DNA of 64,000 bases from positions 248,001 to 312,000 of the forward strand of contig JASNGC010000002.1 of assembly GCA_038659295.1 (NCBI GenBank), in the 5' to 3' direction. The notes beneath the pieces are model-generated. The model saw only the letters and a program-made list of their open reading frames with translations. It searched no databases and was not told where the DNA came from. Shown here one piece after another: positions 1 through 9,634 of this stretch; within the stretch, counting starts at the first letter, position 1, and every line of letters starts with the position of its first letter. The translations under genes were made by a program, and so were the position numbers. This DNA comes from Enterocytospora artemiae. Lineage: Eukaryota > Microsporidia.

Positions 1-305
1 TCATATGCAGCAAGAGAAAGCAACAGATATCGATTGCAACTCCATTTGGTTACCAGAACCCTCCTTCGAAGATTGTGTGCCCGTGCTGTGCAAGCACATC
101 TTCATCGGAGTATAGGATAGACAAAAAGTACTGTGACGTGTGCTTTGTATGCTGCTGCCCATGTGGCACCTCAGATCCTTATCTAGCTTGTAAGGAATGC
201 AATGGAAATATGGGTGGGATCAAAACGTACAGGTGCGACCAGTGCCAGATTTCTACAACGTACAAATCACCTTTTTGCCCAAAATGTGGAAATTCAAAAC
301 AATAA
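1..305 (+). CDS. C-terminal part of a cysteine-rich zinc-ribbon protein (5' end outside window)
   Basis: The frame is open from the first bases of the window with no ATG before the cysteine-rich part, so the gene starts upstream. About 100 residues are visible. They hold CPCC, CDVC, CCPC, CKEC, CDQC and CPKC pairs, enough for two or three zinc ribbons. The spacing of the first two pairs recalls the small fungal zinc-ribbon and LITAF-like families, but I cannot name an orthologue. The stop is directly followed by overlapping AATAAA, the usual 3' end in this window. Function unknown. Confidence 0.6.
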   Translation, partial: ICSKRKQQISIATPFGYQNPPSKIVCPCCASTSSSEYRIDKKYCDVCFVCCCPCGTSDPYLACKECNGNMGGIKTYRCDQCQISTTYKSPFCPKCGNSKQ

Positions 306-493
306 ATAAATGCTTCTACTTTGTATAGATTTAGTCTTGGAATTAGATATTACCTGGACATTAGAGGTACATTATTAATCATGCATAGCTTTTAAAATCA
401 CAAATTACAATGATATTAATAACATCAGGGATATCTACTTTCGTCACTGTCTTCCCCCCATTCTATAAGTAGTATGTATAATTTATTAAAGTA

Positions 494-2590
494 TTATGAT
501 GTTTCGAAGTAATCCAAACCCTCCAAGTCCATAAAAATTTTGTCCAATGCATCCAACTGTTTTTCACAGATCGCTTTAACTTCTCTCCTGTACTTCGGTT
601 CAATTCGCTTGTAGTAGTCTGAAACTATTTTATTAAACAGGCTAGATCCTTTTAGTTGCCCGTTTTTAACCAGCATGCCCCCAACATCCTTACAGTTCTT
701 AAGCACCCTTTCACTATATTCTCTAGAAATAATATAAAACTGTTTCCTCAGGTCAGTCTCAACCTTGATCCAGTTTTCATAATCACTCCTAATTGTAAAA
801 ACTTCATTTTCTTTCAAATCCACCTTTTCAGAGTACTCTAACTTAATATCGATTATCTTGTTCTCTCCACAAATTGTTGGATATGAAAATGACCAGCCAT
901 TTACAACACCAAAATCATAAAATGCCAGGCATCTTTCGGTATTGTAGATTTTTATTACATCGCTCACACAGATAAAGTACGTCTTGCTACAGACGGTGTG
1001 AATATAACTGCTAAGAATGGGCTTCTTGGCAGCAAACACCTTTATGGTTGCCAAGCTCTGTGCATCGCATATTATAAACTGCTTGTGGGTGCATACAATT
1101 ATATACTTGCTGTTGAAATTGGTGGACAAAGCCTTGTCGGAGTTGATAGTCTTCTTTAAATTCAGGCCAAAGTCAAAAAACTTGACTGTTTTATCTGATG
1201 AAGATGTAATAAACAAGCTGTCCGTGATATTGACATGATTGATTTGCTTGGAATGAACCACCTCAGAGTATATCACAGCTCCATTCTTATACACTATCAA
1301 TTCATTGTTGAATGTTGCTACGGATACATACTCCACATCATTGACGCATCGAATATCTACGGATGTAACGGAGACATCAAACTTGTATCCCCGGATTTCA
1401 CAGAGTGTGTTATCCTTAATTGCAAGGATTTTCACAGAGCCATCCTTAGAACCAATTACAATCTTATCCCCACACGCTCTCATTGATGTAATGGCTTCTC
1501 TTGCAACATTAATCAGATGACCAGAGAATAGTGGGTATGAACAATTAGTATATTTTAAACACCCGGAGAGTGTAGATAAGATAAGCATACCTTCGTGGTT
1601 TATTGCATTCGTAACTCCATCGTTGAACATTAAAATCCTTGTTATCCTAAAGCCATCATGAAATATAAAGTCATGATCTGATGTTTTGATCACATTGGAG
1701 CATAACTGGGTGATCTTGTTTGGGTAACAATAGACGCCTTCACTGCCATAAGAACTGCCTTTAATTCTTTTAAAGGAGTCTGCCCCAATCCTATTATATT
1801 CACCCAGAATCTCTTCAAAGTCAATCTGTCTTATCAGATTAAAACCAGTATCAAAATTCAAAATAGTATGTCCGTTTGAAACAAGATACGTGCCACCATC
1901 CTGGAGTGCACAGCATACTTCTATCCCTGTTTGGAATGCATCTTCACCCATTAGGTCACAAACAGCACCCTCCATGTCTACAGCAAATATTGATTCCGGA
2001 CTGAAGAAAACCCCCTGAACATCATCAATATTCCTATCTATAACCAATTGGATCAGCGACCTGGTTGGGGAGTTCCTGTAAATCTGAACATGCTCGCTGC
2101 TCCTACAGCCAAAATACTTGGAATTGATATAGATTTGTTCCGGCACGTTTGTGGCAGTGAAGGAAAATTCTAAATCAAAGACTATGTTCTCCGTAGGGGT
2201 TTTCCTGACTCTATATAAAAGCACATGAGAGTCTATTTTTGAAACAAGCATATTATCAGAGTAAAACTCCAGACCACAAACATTTGACTTCGACATCCTT
2301 AAGATTTCTTTGATCTCGAACTTGTGTAAGTCCAGAACATAGATATCACTTGAACACACAAAAAGATTATCTCCGTAAATCTTTAGGAGCTGTACGTTCT
2401 CATATTTGTATCTCAGAATGTCATTTTTAACAAGGTCATAAATACTGACATAGGACTCGGAATAAAATATAAAGTACTTTTCAGAGCAGCAGAAAGCTGA
2501 TGGAGGAACACTCAGAATGGATTTCTCGAGCAAAATATCGAGCATTGAGGGTGATAAAATTTTAGAACTGCTTTTGAGCACTGTGCACAT
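494..2590 (-). CDS. WD40-repeat protein, possibly a small-subunit processome (Utp13-like) factor
   Basis: A 698-residue protein made mostly of degenerate WD40 blades. The clearest is near residue 470, where an SSSDKTVKFFD strand follows an HSKQINHVNI strand. The last roughly 130 residues are helical and charged, without repeats. Two propellers plus a helical tail fits Utp12/Utp13-type U3 snoRNP proteins, but coatomer or other propeller proteins cannot be excluded by eye. The start is the first in-frame ATG; the upstream frame opens only with GTG. A GGGGG run lies about 35 nt upstream instead of the usual C-rich box. Confidence 0.6.
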   Translation of the reverse strand: MCTVLKSSSKILSPSMLDILLEKSILSVPPSAFCCSEKYFIFYSESYVSIYDLVKNDILRYKYENVQLLKIYGDNLFVCSSDIYVLDLHKFEIKEILRMSKSNVCGLEFYSDNMLVSKIDSHVLLYRVRKTPTENIVFDLEFSFTATNVPEQIYINSKYFGCRSSEHVQIYRNSPTRSLIQLVIDRNIDDVQGVFFSPESIFAVDMEGAVCDLMGEDAFQTGIEVCCALQDGGTYLVSNGHTILNFDTGFNLIRQIDFEEILGEYNRIGADSFKRIKGSSYGSEGVYCYPNKITQLCSNVIKTSDHDFIFHDGFRITRILMFNDGVTNAINHEGMLILSTLSGCLKYTNCSYPLFSGHLINVAREAITSMRACGDKIVIGSKDGSVKILAIKDNTLCEIRGYKFDVSVTSVDIRCVNDVEYVSVATFNNELIVYKNGAVIYSEVVHSKQINHVNITDSLFITSSSDKTVKFFDFGLNLKKTINSDKALSTNFNSKYIIVCTHKQFIICDAQSLATIKVFAAKKPILSSYIHTVCSKTYFICVSDVIKIYNTERCLAFYDFGVVNGWSFSYPTICGENKIIDIKLEYSEKVDLKENEVFTIRSDYENWIKVETDLRKQFYIISREYSERVLKNCKDVGGMLVKNGQLKGSSLFNKIVSDYYKRIEPKYRREVKAICEKQLDALDKIFMDLEGLDYFETS

Positions 2591-2683
2591 GTGATGCGAT
2601 GCATAGTAAACTGCACAGACCCCCACATCCACAAAAGTTAAACATTAATAAAATCAACAGTCCATCTAATAAGGCTACTTTAT

Positions 2684-3448
2684 TTATTCCTCATCGGATC
2701 CATGGAATTCATTCTCCAAAGACTCCTCCTCTCCAAAATCGGAGGATTGCTTTGGCTTAACGATGCACTGCATATTCTTAATGGGCTTTACCTTCCTGAG
2801 CAAGGCTGTTATAGGGTAGATGTGGCTGCATCTGGACTCAATCTCGCGTGATATCGCATCGGTAGATAACAGCTTGACCATCTTTTCTACCTCGAGGCCC
2901 TCTGCCTGTTCCCTTACTATTTCCACTATAATCCTCCTAATCTCCTTAACCTCAGACGTCTTGGCATAGTTCTTTTGGGACTTCGACACTCCTCTCTTGG
3001 TTACGGCATTCACAAAAAATCTCCAGGTGCTCTGGTCCTTCGTGACAACCTCCACATTAGCCTCAATAAGAGTGTGCCACTTTCTTATCATTCCCGCGAC
3101 CTTTTCCCTAGCAACCTCCATTCCATTGAAGACACTCAAGCAGTCGTGTCCTCGAACTTTATTCACTTTGAAGTTGAAATTCCTCTGGCTGTTGATGGCC
3201 TGCAAAGGATCTGCACATTCCAAATCCCCTTGGTTCACTGAAAACGTTCTTCCAACAAGTAATGGTGTCAAATCCTGTCTGGATCTCATCTTAGGATGGC
3301 TGGTCTCTCCATGGTTGGTGACTGGAAACAGCCTAGATGTCAGATTAAAGAACTTATTTTTGCTAAACCTATTTTCCTTACCTCTGCTCTTTCCCTTCTT
3401 GGCTCCCTTACTCTTGGAAACATATGTACCGGCTGCTCTAATTGCCAT
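2684..3448 (-). CDS. RPS1: 40S ribosomal protein eS1 (S3a/S1)
   Basis: A 254-residue component of the small ribosomal subunit, close to the usual family length. It starts with a basic KSKGAKKGKSRG stretch. The family core is clear: VRGHDCLSVFNGM, a KWHTLIEA block, a WRFFVNAVTKR block, and IESRCSHIYP followed by LLRKVKPIKN near residue 220. The C-terminus is acidic. The start is fixed by CCCC two bases before the ATG. No intron is seen, although ribosomal protein genes are where microsporidian introns are usually found. Confidence 0.95.
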   Translation of the reverse strand: MAIRAAGTYVSKSKGAKKGKSRGKENRFSKNKFFNLTSRLFPVTNHGETSHPKMRSRQDLTPLLVGRTFSVNQGDLECADPLQAINSQRNFNFKVNKVRGHDCLSVFNGMEVAREKVAGMIRKWHTLIEANVEVVTKDQSTWRFFVNAVTKRGVSKSQKNYAKTSEVKEIRRIIVEIVREQAEGLEVEKMVKLLSTDAISREIESRCSHIYPITALLRKVKPIKNMQCIVKPKQSSDFGEEESLENEFHGSDEE

Positions 3449-3825
3449 TTGGGGTTACGAAAAATTCTCTAAAAATTTTGTCGAAAAAATTTGCGCGAGT
3501 GCAGATTATCTGTGGATGGGGACAATTGGAGGGCGGTAGCCTCCTCACCCTATAATCCACACATATTGTCAGGTTTTATGGACTTGCTGCTATCTTCCAG
3601 GCTACAAACATCATCAGCATCTCGATAAAACTTTCAGATTAGTGTTAGCAGATATATTGCATTCTTCAACATCACCATTTCTGGAGTGTCTTGCCACTTA
3701 ATGGTTTAAAAATGCTTTATTGATAGACCGGCTCCAAGATTTTGGCAAATAGATGTATCCATACAAAAATATCACACAATCTCAAGGGATGCTGAACAGG
3801 ATGCATCATATTTTAACATTTATCT
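3449..3825. other. Intergenic spacer, no gene seen
   Basis: The roughly 375 bp between the eS1 start and the MUS81 3' end contain only the eS1 upstream region, with an AT-rich stretch and CCCC at its edge. I see no RNA gene or plausible short coding frame. Confidence 0.5.
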
Positions 3826-5664
3826 TCAGGTATACATGTCGATTATTTTAGTAGCCAGCCTGACAGATAAATGTCTTTTCAAAAACGATATTACAGACTC
3901 GTGCTTGGCACTAGCACCATTATCAATTTTGTCTTTAAAATTCTTGATGGTTTTATACCTCTCCACTATTACTTTTGCAATTTTACCCGAAATACCCTTT
4001 ATACTTCTCAAACTGATCAGAAAAATCATGGATGTGGTGATGTTGTTGTTCTTAGATGCAATATCCACAAAATCCCCATAATCTAGTGGACTCCTGTTGA
4101 TCTGTAGTGAGTTTGTGGAATTTATTTCCTCTGCTGAAGATTTATGGACTTGGGAATTTACCTCGCCACCTTGATAATAATCCACTATCTTGAAATGAAC
4201 TTTTTCAATGACTCGAGCCGTCTCGTTGATGTTCTCTGTCTCTATTACCGTGAATTTAGGCTCCATCTTAGTCTCCAACTTGTTCAGGGAAATAGAAAAA
4301 CTGCCGAGAGGACTGCTGGATGTATCACATCTAATACTATTGCGTCGGCCACTAGCTGTATTGTGTATATTTCTTTGTTTACTGTTTCCACCTCCCTCAA
4401 TGATATAAACTATCCTCTCAAAAAACTGCTTCATTCTCCACTTTTGTTCCTTGCATCTTCCATCTGAGATGCTGCTTGCAAAATCATTTTCTTGTTTTCT
4501 TTCTATCACACAGTTAAGAACTTTTTCGTTCGAAATCCATATGAAATCTCCAACTGGAAGAAACCGCGTGGTAATATTAATCTTGTCACAACTATTTGCT
4601 TGTGTTCTGGTAAAGTACTCCTGAAACACATATCTCTCTCTATTTGATACTCTCTCCCTCGAATCAATGACCAAGGATATGTTGCTTCCCCTAATGTCTG
4701 TTCCATTATTTCCACATTTGGGTTCACCCTGTGGACCCTTAGACAGTGAATTCTCCTTCAACCTTGCTGACAGAGCGTATCCATCCGGGGTCAGAAAATA
4801 CCTGTTATTTTCACAGTAGACCAGTCCATTCCTGGCCAGTGATTTTGCAGCAAATGGTACATCCACTCGAGAATCGGTGTAGGCATCACATCTGATCCCA
4901 AGAAGATGCCTGTGCAAACCGTTCTCCTCAAAAAGAGATAACAAAATCGAGTATGGGTGAGATCTATACGTAGGAACATACATGCGATTGGTAGACAAGG
5001 CACTAGCATTGGTTGTATCACGCTCCTCATCTGTATGCTTCGCCCCTCCCTGACTGCACTTTTTTACTTTCTTCTTTGGTGTGCTCTGACTGCTATCACT
5101 AATAAACAATATTCCAGACGAGGAAATATTTTCGTTGGCAGCATCATCAGCAGGCTCTACTTCATTGGGCTTAGACAAATCATCTTTGGCAACGCACTTT
5201 ATGTCCATATCACTCAAATTGCTGCTTAAAACAAGGATGCTGTCGTTTTGAAGTGCATAGCTATCCACATTATCAGTTCTTGCCCTATCAGGCAGCTCCT
5301 CCTCCATATATTTGTTTTCCATCTCGCTCAGATTGTCACTCAGGTTGATGAAATCATTGATAATCTCATCACATTCCTTAACAAAGCTACTGACAAACTC
5401 TTTATCTTCATCATTCGCGGTATGTTTCTCCCCATCCTTCTCGAGTTGTCTTACTGTGTCTTCACCCATGTGTGACAGTATCTGTTCCAATATTTGGGGC
5501 CCAACACCCTTTACACCACGGAGTTCTGAAACAGAGCTTACGGGATTCAGGGTCAACTGCTTTATAATTGTTAGGTAGAGAAATTTCAAGTGGGTCGTGG
5601 AAGAAAACGAACGGCGCAGAGCAGACTTAATAATTGAAATGACGGTTTCATTGAAAGAAGGCAT
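3826..5664 (-). CDS. MUS81: Crossover junction endonuclease MUS81
   Basis: Catalytic subunit of a structure-specific XPF-family nuclease that cuts branched DNA and needs an Eme1-type partner, which is not in this window. It has 612 residues: an N-terminal helix-hairpin-helix region with GVKGVGPQIL (residues 50-58), a long acidic linker, a winged-helix-like part, then the ERCC4 nuclease fold. D334 (LVIDSRE), D373 (GDF) and the ERKQEND motif (388-394) are present, so it should be active. A C-terminal HhH is at IKGISGKIAKVI. The second ATG is chosen because CCCC lies 9 nt upstream. The linker has two SUMO-interaction-like stretches (see findings). Confidence 0.9.
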   Translation of the reverse strand: MPSFNETVISIIKSALRRSFSSTTHLKFLYLTIIKQLTLNPVSSVSELRGVKGVGPQILEQILSHMGEDTVRQLEKDGEKHTANDEDKEFVSSFVKECDEIINDFINLSDNLSEMENKYMEEELPDRARTDNVDSYALQNDSILVLSSNLSDMDIKCVAKDDLSKPNEVEPADDAANENISSSGILFISDSSQSTPKKKVKKCSQGGAKHTDEERDTTNASALSTNRMYVPTYRSHPYSILLSLFEENGLHRHLLGIRCDAYTDSRVDVPFAAKSLARNGLVYCENNRYFLTPDGYALSARLKENSLSKGPQGEPKCGNNGTDIRGSNISLVIDSRERVSNRERYVFQEYFTRTQANSCDKINITTRFLPVGDFIWISNEKVLNCVIERKQENDFASSISDGRCKEQKWRMKQFFERIVYIIEGGGNSKQRNIHNTASGRRNSIRCDTSSSPLGSFSISLNKLETKMEPKFTVIETENINETARVIEKVHFKIVDYYQGGEVNSQVHKSSAEEINSTNSLQINRSPLDYGDFVDIASKNNNITTSMIFLISLRSIKGISGKIAKVIVERYKTIKNFKDKIDNGASAKHESVISFLKRHLSVRLATKIIDMYT

Positions 5665-6009
5665 AAAGCAGGGGCTGAAATAATAAAACTTGCTTCCTTT
5701 CCTTTGCATAGAGTTTTCAAGCTATGGAGATGATGTGTGAGTATAATAGAGCATTGGGCTAGAGGTACCATTCATCACCGCTAAGTTATTGAGACAGTGC
5801 ATAGGGAGGTGAGTATGCTCTCCAACCAGATTTTGGAAGCCTAGGACTGCCAAACACTACGGGAGATACTTCTTATCAGTATATCTCCTATTGCATGTGG
5901 CCATTAAAGTTTACGATCTTCCAGCCCCAGTATACTTTATTGATTGAAAATTTTTTGATTTTCCCTTTTTGGAATTTTCACTTCTCAATTTTTAATCTTT
6001 ATCCCTCGT
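5665..6009. other. Intergenic spacer between divergent genes, small hairpin
   Basis: About 345 bp between the 5' ends of MUS81 and a membrane protein gene. The only structure I see is a 7-bp stem (GGAGATA 5862-5868 with TATCTCC 5882-5888) with a 13-nt loop. CCC at 6004-6006 belongs to the next gene. No tRNA is recognised. Confidence 0.4.
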
Positions 6010-6612
6010 ATGGTTTATCATGTGCATGTAAGAGAATTGATGGAGGAATTTAAGATCTTCTTTGATCTCTGGAGATCGGTGCTTTACTATGACATCACGT
6101 ATGCTCTATTTTATCACGTGTCATGGCATATTATCTGTTTCATTATCGTAATAATCTTCCTTCAGATATACAGGAATTTGAAAATCTTTCTTAAACCGAA
6201 ACACAAGTGTGAGGTTGAAGAAATAGAATATTACATGCAAGGACTACTTCCTATATGGGTATCTTTTTCGCTTATCTGCTCATATTACCTCAAGAACTCG
6301 AATCTTTACATACAATTTATATTAGTACCGATATTGCTTGTTGTGAATACGGGAGTGTTTATACGACTCTGTGAAAGTTCCAAGACAGAGACGCTGCCAA
6401 CGCATCAGCTGTTCATGGATTCCATCAATGAGGTGGCTTTGGAGGGAGAGTGGTATGAATTTGACAAGATGTTTAAGCGATTATTTACTCTTCCGATGGC
6501 CAAATCGGCATCAAATTACCATGTCTCAGAAATACCTATTATATTACTTTACTATCTTGCTATCACTGCACTTTTCTGTGGGACTGCTTGGTTCCTGGCA
6601 AACTTAGACTAG
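6010..6612 (+). CDS. Predicted four-span membrane protein of unknown function
   Basis: 200 residues. Hydrophobic segments are visible near residues 39-56, 75-95, 100-120 and 174-198, so it is probably integral to a membrane, with the last span at the extreme C-terminus. A charged loop lies between spans 3 and 4. I do not recognise a family. The start has CCC four bases upstream of the ATG (tccctcgtATG), which supports it as a real gene. It is divergent from MUS81. Confidence 0.65.
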   Translation: MVYHVHVRELMEEFKIFFDLWRSVLYYDITYALFYHVSWHIICFIIVIIFLQIYRNLKIFLKPKHKCEVEEIEYYMQGLLPIWVSFSLICSYYLKNSNLYIQFILVPILLVVNTGVFIRLCESSKTETLPTHQLFMDSINEVALEGEWYEFDKMFKRLFTLPMAKSASNYHVSEIPIILLYYLAITALFCGTAWFLANLD

Positions 6613-6843
6613 AACGGCTTTAGAGATCGAAAGGATGCACCAAAGCATATTATAATTTGGTAGCATTTTAGAACAATAAATATTTTTGTGATTTTATCTT
6701 GTATTAACATCATTTGTCACTTGATATGATTTTGAATGGAAACATTGAACCAACCCGCCACAGAAATATGTTATTTGAAAGCCAAAAATCAATTATTGTG
6801 GTCGGTGATTTATTTGCATAGGATTGTTAGCAACTAACCTCAG

Positions 6844-8253
6844 TTATTGAAAGATCCTGTGCCTCAATAACTCCTCTGCCGTGGGTCGATCTCTATGGTC
6901 ATATACAAATATACTTTCCAACACTTCCACTATCGGCAAAAACTCTTCATTCTCAACAAAATCCCTCAAGTCCCGTCTTTTCTCACACCCATCGATTCTA
7001 TCTATGATCGCCTCATTATTTTTACTGATGCTTATTTCATATTTCGCTATGTAGTTTCTTAGATCCTCCTTTCCCAAAATCCTTACTATCTCACCAAGAA
7101 TAGAGTCATTCTTCTTGAGCGTGCACATGGAGGTGTTATGGATGTTGCTAGACAAGCTTTCATGACAAAAACCTTTCTTATCAATAGTCTGATGGCTGGC
7201 CAGGCTATTTTGTGAGGACTCCGGATTATGGGGTGTCTTTATTTGGCACTTACTGATCTCTGTGTTCATCAAGACACTACCTTTCCTTTTTGTGTAGAAA
7301 AATGGTTGCTTTTTCGTTATCATTTCTGCCAGAATACATCCAAATGCCCAAATGTCCAGGGAATAGTTGTAATACGGATAGTCTAGCAGGAGCTCTGGGC
7401 TTTTGTAGAATTTGCTGGCTACCCTTACAGAATAGTCCTTCTTTGGGTGATAGAATTCTGCCAATCCCCAATCAATTATTTTCAAGGATATCCTGGCACT
7501 TGATGTATCTTCATCTAGCAGTCTCTTTTCCCCACAGATATAACTGGGATCATCCGAAGATATCTTGACACTACTCTTCAATGTGCAGTTAGAGGAATGA
7601 TCCTCGGCATTTGAACTCAAATACATGGCTTTTCCTGGCTCGTGGGTCTGGTCAGAACTATTCTTACATCCACTCTCTCTCGACATATCAGTGCCCTGCA
7701 TACTTCCCAAACCATCACTAATAATTATATTTCCTGGCTTTATGTCCCGATGCATAATCCCTTTGGAATGAGAGTAGGCCAGACCCTCGAGAATCTGTCT
7801 AGAATATTCTATGCATTCCTGCAAATCACAGCTCTCGAATGCTGCATAGGAATCCTGATGGCTCAGGTACGCAAACACAAGAGAATGGGTTCTGGTGGTC
7901 TTGTCACTAACCACATCCTTTAACTTTATGATATTCCTGTGGTTTAGGTTGTTCAGCACGAGAATTTCCCTGAAAATCTTAGAGGGCTTTATGGGCTTCA
8001 GAACCTTTATGACAACAGCATTGCTCATATTGGTTGTAGCACGGGAATTCGTTCCCTGGGGACAATCTTTTTTTTCCAAGCATGTTCTCTCAATCCCTTT
8101 AAATACCTCCGAGTATTTTCCCTTTCCCAGCACCCCAGTTATCATATATTTGTCTATGTTCCCTGGTTTTACCGAATAGTTGGTGTAGTCATAGTAGGTC
8201 GCAGGTGCAGTTACGTTGTATTGACTATTTGTCCTAGCAATAGTAATTTTCAT
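6844..8253 (-). CDS. CKA1: Casein kinase 2 catalytic subunit alpha with large insertions
   Basis: CK2 alpha, a constitutively active Ser/Thr kinase. The 469-residue protein has the glycine loop GKGKYSEVF (43-51), catalytic lysine in VIKVLKP (83), HRDIKPGN (168-175) and the CK2-specific DWG in place of DFG (261-263), followed by LAEFYHP and VASKFYKSPELL. Typical CK2 alpha is about 330-390 residues. The excess is three Ser/Asn/Thr-rich inserts: about 57-77 in the N-lobe, about 181-255 between the catalytic loop and DWG, and about 322-382 in the C-lobe. All catalytic residues are kept, so it should be active. CCC lies just upstream of the ATG. Confidence 0.92.
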   Translation of the reverse strand: MKITIARTNSQYNVTAPATYYDYTNYSVKPGNIDKYMITGVLGKGKYSEVFKGIERTCLEKKDCPQGTNSRATTNMSNAVVIKVLKPIKPSKIFREILVLNNLNHRNIIKLKDVVSDKTTRTHSLVFAYLSHQDSYAAFESCDLQECIEYSRQILEGLAYSHSKGIMHRDIKPGNIIISDGLGSMQGTDMSRESGCKNSSDQTHEPGKAMYLSSNAEDHSSNCTLKSSVKISSDDPSYICGEKRLLDEDTSSARISLKIIDWGLAEFYHPKKDYSVRVASKFYKSPELLLDYPYYNYSLDIWAFGCILAEMITKKQPFFYTKRKGSVLMNTEISKCQIKTPHNPESSQNSLASHQTIDKKGFCHESLSSNIHNTSMCTLKKNDSILGEIVRILGKEDLRNYIAKYEISISKNNEAIIDRIDGCEKRRDLRDFVENEEFLPIVEVLESIFVYDHRDRPTAEELLRHRIFQ

Positions 8254-8512
8254 GAGCAGGGCAGTGAAATAATAAATTTACTAAAAAGAGACCGAAAATT
8301 TGTATACAAAGTTAAAGCTGAGCCAGTGCAGTCCAACACTTGACTTGTCATTATTCATCTACATGGGTTGTAGTTGGTTTAGTCAAACAACTATATTTAT
8401 TTCTAATGATCACGTATAACATCCAAACAGATAGTAGATATGGAATTCCAGTCGAATTTCACTCGACAGCATAGCAAAATAGACACCTGCAGGATTTGAT
8501 CAGCCTTTAGAT

Positions 8513-8800
8513 TTATAAATGTTGCTTCACTTGGGCAAGTAAATCATCCACATCCCTAATTATTCCACCTACACAATCCTTCAGCAGGACATTGGGGCTC
8601 TTTTTGTCAGAGGCCTGTATTTTCAATTTCACGAACTTGTCTGTGGGATGGTCCATCTTGTATGCTACAAATTCTGCTGTCTGTTCTAATCTTTCGACAA
8701 TAACACTGGCTGCTGTGTGGCCTTCATCGTAGAGTGTTACATCGATAGTATTTGACACAACAGTATTTGGTGCGATGGAAACTTTTTTATCAAAATCCAT
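8513..8800 (-). CDS. RPB11: RNA polymerase II subunit RPB11
   Basis: A 95-residue small alpha-like subunit that pairs with RPB3 in polymerase assembly. The family core is visible: the LYDEGHTAASVI block corresponds to the conserved DHT-LGN segment, then VEFVAYKMDHP-like and KLKIQ strands and a C-terminal helix. Note the LGN-to-AAS change. The start is the ATG with CCC directly before it (8801-8803). The frame stays open to another ATG at 8923, which would add 41 residues with no RPB11 counterpart. RPAC2 (AC19) is related, but the core reads more like RPB11. Confidence 0.75.
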   Translation of the reverse strand: MDFDKKVSIAPNTVVSNTIDVTLYDEGHTAASVIVERLEQTAEFVAYKMDHPTDKFVKLKIQASDKKSPNVLLKDCVGGIIRDVDDLLAQVKQHL

Positions 8801-8803
8801 GGG
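8801..8803 (-). promoter_or_regulatory. CCC start box for RPB11
   Basis: CCC lies immediately before the chosen ATG. It selects the 95-residue form over the longer 136-residue reading. Confidence 0.5.
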
Positions 8804-9068
8804 TGGAAAGAAGTGACAGTTTATTTTGCCAAAATATCTAATACTAGCATTTCGAAGGGATGTCTCTGCCAGATCCAAGCTAATCAGCTCCAACAGATGT
8901 GGGGGTAGTTCAATCCAAACCATCCAATATGGCGAGGGAATTGTAAAATTTCAGACGGCTAGGCCCCAGGCCAGAATTCAGAAAGAAGTTTCTGTCGATT
9001 ACACATGCAATCTGCTCAAGAGCTGCCACCCATGATATTCTTAAATATACTCTCCTCTCTTACCCATA

Positions 9069-9488
9069 ATGTTCAAAGTTAAAAAATTAAATGAAAAGGC
9101 CTTCATCCCGACGTTTACACCCAGGGGGTATGAAGTACGGGCAACAGAGGCGGTAACACTTGTTCCTTCGGTGCCCGTGCTAATCCCTACTGGTATAAGT
9201 ATGTCTTGCCCCAAGGACTATGTCATACTGATGACAAAAAATCATATGCGTGTACTGGGAGGTGTTATTGACTCCGACTATAGGGGCGAGATCAAGGTGA
9301 TTGTATGTGCTGAGGAAAGAATGAATTTTCCAGGAGAAAATAGCACTTCCAAAAACCCATATCAGATTAGCCCAGGAGATGTGGTGGGTTACTTGCAAAT
9401 CCTAAAGATTCGCTGCCCTGTGATTGAAGAATGTGAAGCAAATACGGGAACACTTTTTACAAGTGATGTAGACTCTAAGAATCCTTAA
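9069..9488 (+). CDS. dUTPase-family protein, motif-degenerate
   Basis: The dUTPase fold normally hydrolyses dUTP to dUMP and keeps uracil out of DNA. This 139-residue protein has the usual subunit size. Motif 1 is recognisable as PRGYEVRA (family AGYDLRSA) and motif 3 as GVIDSDYRGE. Motif 2 (PRS-type) reads as TKN, motif 4 (GDRIAQL) as GDVVGYLQI, and the glycine-rich motif 5 at the C-terminus is missing. The protein may be inactive or changed in specificity. CCC three bases before the ATG fixes the start; the stop overlaps AATAAA. Confidence 0.8.
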   Translation: MFKVKKLNEKAFIPTFTPRGYEVRATEAVTLVPSVPVLIPTGISMSCPKDYVILMTKNHMRVLGGVIDSDYRGEIKVIVCAEERMNFPGENSTSKNPYQISPGDVVGYLQILKIRCPVIEECEANTGTLFTSDVDSKNP

Positions 9489-9634
9489 ATAAATTATTGG
9501 CGACTATCTTCCTCTCATGTGTGTGAACATGGTGGTGGTTAAAAACATATTAGATATGGAATGTATTCCAGGGCTGAAATGAAACATAGGACGTTTTTAG
9601 ACGACAAACTTTTATTGGAGCAGGTTTTATTGAT

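Noticed and set aside
2997..3539. 180-residue frame antisense to eS1
   Set aside because: Overlaps a conserved ribosomal protein and has no family features.
5862..5888. 7-bp hairpin upstream of MUS81 as a possible small RNA
   Set aside because: Too short to stand out from chance; mentioned only within the spacer entry.
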